Origin: Spirodela intermedia
Taxonomy: Eukaryota; Streptophyta; Magnoliopsida; Alismatales; Araceae
Length of the DNA stretch: 64,000 nucleotides
Assembly: GCA_902729315.2 (NCBI GenBank)
Contig: LR746265.1
Span: 1,902,892-1,966,891, forward strand
Reading direction: 5' to 3'
Both the position numbers and the translations under genes were made by a program. Of this stretch, positions 61,525 to 64,000 are shown piece by piece. The notes beneath the pieces are model-generated. The model saw nothing but the letters and a program-made list of their open reading frames with translations, searched no databases and was not told the DNA's origin. Every line of letters starts with the position of its first letter. Position 1 is the stretch's first letter.

Positions 61525-61896
61525 ATGGCGGCCACGCCGGAATTGAGGCCCTCGTCAGCACCGGTGGAGCTCAAGCTCAGAATTCTGACTCTGCCTCCGG
61601 CGAAGAACATTGAGACCGTGCGGCCGTCGTCAGCGGAGGTCGACGACAATGGCGAAGAAGAATGCCGCACGCCGACTGCCAAGGAGAGCAAGATACCGGC
61701 CATGTCGACCTGCCCACCGGCGCCGAAGAAGGCGAAGCGGCTGTCAGATCCCCGCAAACGGAGGCTGTCGGACCTGGAGCTGATCCGGGTCAGTCCAGAT
61801 CTCATGGCGCGACTGTTTCGGCCGCTGGACGATCCCAGATTGGCGGCGCCGCTGATCATTAAGAAGCGGAAGCGCTGTTACCCGGGCTACGAATGA
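61525..61896 (+). CDS. SIAMESE-RELATED-like cyclin-dependent kinase inhibitor
   Basis: An intronless frame of 123 residues begins at ATG 61525 (GAAATGGCG). The diagnostic family stretch is at residues 46-72, ECRTPTAKESKIPAMSTCPP followed by APKKAKR. It corresponds to the conserved C-x-TP...IP...CPP-P-KK block of SIAMESE and SMR proteins. Residues 77-100 (RKRRLSDLELIRVSPDLMAR) resemble the C-terminal region near the cyclin-binding motif. A basic KKRKR at 113-117 may be a nuclear signal. SMR proteins bind and inhibit CDK-cyclin complexes and promote endoreduplication or cell-cycle arrest. A longer in-frame extension upstream exists but runs through the (CT)n leader and is not credible. The exact SMR number cannot be assigned. 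Confidence 0.85.
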   Translation: MAATPELRPSSAPVELKLRILTLPPAKNIETVRPSSAEVDDNGEEECRTPTAKESKIPAMSTCPPAPKKAKRLSDPRKRRLSDLELIRVSPDLMARLFRPLDDPRLAAPLIIKKRKRCYPGYE

Positions 61897-62091
61897 GTTT
61901 CTCTTTCTTCTTCTTCTTCTGCTCACCCAATTATCCTTCATATTTACATAGCCAACCGAACGATTGGAGACTACTATAACGACTTTTAATTTTTTTTTCC
62001 CCATTCTGTATAGATCCCTCTTCATTAATGTAAAATGGGAATTGCCATGAACGACGGCTCTGCAGAACTGTGTTGTCCCGGATCTACAGGA

Positions 62092-62127
62092 CTCTCTCTC
62101 TCTCTCTCTCTCTCGCTCGCTCGCTCT

Positions 62128-62169
<42 letters not shown>

Positions 62170-62235
62170 CCCCCCCCCCCCCCCCCCCCTCTCTTTCTCT
62201 CTCTCTCTCTCTCCCCCTCTCTCTCTCTGTCTCTG
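62092..62235 (+). repeat. Compound (CT)n / poly-C tract
   Basis: Stretches of CT repeats are interrupted by CTCG repeats, short C-runs and a run of 20 C at 62170-62189. The whole 144-base block is almost purely pyrimidine on this strand. Confidence 0.92.
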
Positions 62236-63115
62236 TGGAGGTTCTCTTTCTTGGATCAGGCGATACAGACATGCTCGCTCAATTCTTTTAAAGAAAAAAA
62301 AAGGACTTGATTTCCGGGGCCAAGTTCTTCCACATATCTCACGCGATAGGAACATCACGTTCGGTGGATTTACGTCCCTCGGAGATTACTAGGCAGAGAA
62401 GGAGCTGTTCCCTCGTCTCGCAGAGGAGGATGGGCGGAATGGCCGACGCGTGGCGTCCCTATCTTCCGTGCCTCCCGCATGGGCGGCCCTCAACTGCTTC
62501 AATGGCGAATTCCGACCCATGCGTCTCCTTACGGGATGGAAGGCTCTTCTGCTGCCGCTTGCCATGCGTGAATTATCCAGATCACAGACGGGCAGGGCGT
62601 TCGAGGCCGTTCGAGGCCGTCCATTCGAATTTCACCTCGTTCCGGATGGAGTTATCGCGTTTGGAATCTCCAAGACGATGCTGGCAGTCAAATCTACCGC
62701 CGCGTTAACCAGGAATCCGAAGATGTCCGATGAACGTCTCCTCTCTCCGGTCTATCTCCGTCGTCTCTACGGCAGGCGAGGAACCCCATGAACATGCCCA
62801 GATCTGGGAAACGGCGCCGCAGATTCTTCTGCTACGAGAGGTCTCGACCCGACGGCGAACGGGGAGAAGCAGGGAGGTGTGGAAAGGTCCGGTCAATAAT
62901 CTAAGGGCTCCGAATCCGCAGAATAGAATTCTCTCTTCTTTGTTTGGATACCTCGGGCCAGAGCTGCAACTTACCCACGTCGAAGACCAGAAATGGTTTA
63001 AAAGATCGACATTGTGTCTCGGATTCTCGGCATCTAATCATCTCTCAGATCTCGTTTGCGAAGCATCTCCTTTCTACCTCGCTGGAAGCTCGATTCCGAT
63101 GACCAGTTACCCTTT

Positions 63116-63116
<1 letters not shown>

Positions 63117-63155
<39 letters not shown>

Positions 63156-63156
63156 G
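63117..63156 (+). repeat. (AG)n microsatellite
   Basis: About 40 bases of AG repeat with one interruption (GGG at 63146-63148). A related shorter tract lies at 63361-63385. Confidence 0.85.
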
Positions 63157-64000
63157 CCGGATGTTTTACACCGCAAGCGGTTGCTATCGTTTTCCGAATC
63201 CATCACGGCGAGGAAGGTAATAAAGACCGAGTTAGAAGAGAGAGAGAGATCATGGCGACGCGTCTGGGCCAAGAAACATAAAAGGACATGAAGACCAGAG
63301 ACGGAAGGGGGACCAAAGCGGTCCATGGCCGCCCGGCGACGATCTCCCAGTGGGCGGGAGGGGGAGAGAGAGAGAGAGAGGAGAGGCTTTAAAGAAGGGG
63401 AGGTTCCGCTCGCTTTTTCTGGCATGTTCGGGCAGGGAGGCTTCCGAGTCCTGGTGGAGAGAAAGAAGGCAGAGAGAAGCCGTCAAGTAGAAGAAGCAGC
63501 GGCCGCGGAAGAAGAAGGCTTCGCCCACTTTCCTTCTTCGTCACGTTCGTCGGTGACTTTTCCGACACCAGACAAAAACCCCCGTCGCCGTGCTGAGAGA
63601 ACCCATACGGCAAGGGAAAGAGGAGAGAGACATACAGACAGAAGACAGAGAGGAGCGACGGCGAGTAATCCACCCTCGAAGCTCACCCCCACTCCACCCA
63701 TCCACCGCCATCATTGTCATCCGTCTTTTCTTCACGTGTCCCCTTGGGAAATTAACGTCCGATGCGGCCCTCCCTCCGACCACCGGCAGCTACCCCTCTC
63801 CGGCGGAAGAGGGGTAAAGCTGGCCTCGTTTTTTAAAAGACTAGTTACACGAAAGCCTGCCATAAGATCAAGCATCCAACGTCACCCCCTCCCCACACTT
63901 CAAGATTACTCCTTAAGAAAATCCACCGCTTATACCGAATTCCTCGCCCCCCACTCCCTCCCCCACCAATCCTTCTGGGCTGACTTTTTTCCTTGCTTAG

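Larger units (their letters stand above)
61897..64000. other. Right-end region rich in simple repeats, no gene recognised
   Basis: About 2.1 kb after the CDK-inhibitor gene. It contains the (CT)n/poly-C tract at 62092-62235 and GA tracts at 63117-63156 and 63361-63385. Open frames at 62307-63281 and 63590-63817 have arginine- and serine-rich, repeat-driven translations with no family resemblance. The sequence from about 63100 on could be the promoter or leader of a gene beyond the window. Confidence 0.45.

Noticed and set aside
62035-62358. Ser/Leu- and Arg/Glu-repeat open frames
   Set aside because: They arise from the (CT)n/poly-C tract only.
62307-63281. Several overlapping open frames near the right end
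   Set aside because: No conserved motifs, no splice-consistent extension and repeat-influenced composition. They could not be supported as genes.
1-64000. CRISPR arrays, prokaryotic operons, rRNA or tRNA genes
   Set aside because: The window is plant nuclear DNA. No regularly spaced repeats of CRISPR type, no rRNA sequence and no convincing tRNA cloverleaf were seen on reading, although a tRNA scan was not possible.

Overview
This window is nuclear DNA from a flowering plant. Every protein gene I recognise is interrupted by GT-AG introns and has a plant family assignment: IRX7/FRA8, SEX4, PLATZ, H2B.8/H2B.S and SIAMESE-RELATED. Several genes have GC-rich exons while their introns are AT-rich. 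That contrast suggests a monocot (not obviously a grass) or a related lineage, but the species cannot be fixed from this sequence.

Layout from left to right. (1) 1-1050 is a duplicated and decayed segment. It holds the last exons of a SEX4-like gene, almost identical to the intact SEX4 further right, followed by a much more diverged genomic fragment of the neighbouring glycosyltransferase gene. (2) 1649-3185, minus strand: IRX7/FRA8, a xylan-related GT47 enzyme. (3) 4948-10223, plus: SEX4, the plastid phosphoglucan phosphatase, 14 exons. (4) 10698-24110, plus: a large membrane-anchored GT-B glycosyltransferase of the At4g01210/At5g04480 type, 14 exons. One of its introns carries an unidentified coding relic. 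(5) 24170-24763: a probable LTR remnant. (6) 25026-28125, minus: VPS37, a subunit of ESCRT-I. (7) 30739-57376, plus: VPS50/syndetin, the EARP tethering subunit, 25 coding exons over about 27 kb. Intron 12 contains a small Ty1/copia element with two LTRs and a perfect 5-bp target-site duplication. (8) 57641-58525, minus: a PLATZ zinc-binding transcription factor, tail to tail with VPS50. (9) 59303-60193, plus: an intronless histone H2B variant of the H2B.8/H2B.S type with a long charged tail. (10) 61525-61896, plus: a SIAMESE-RELATED-like CDK inhibitor. The last 2.1 kb is simple-repeat-rich sequence in which I see no gene.

The genes are ordinary housekeeping and developmental plant genes, not an operon-like system. 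Plausible functional links are limited to the head-to-head pair of endosomal trafficking genes (VPS37 and VPS50) and the linked SEX4-glycosyltransferase pair. The latter pair appears to have been duplicated together, with the duplicate left of IRX7 now mostly degraded. Exon boundaries were read by hand from splice signals, frame continuity and family resemblance. All recognised multi-exon models close in frame from start to stop: 457, 382, 1023, 235, 1077 and 220 residues.
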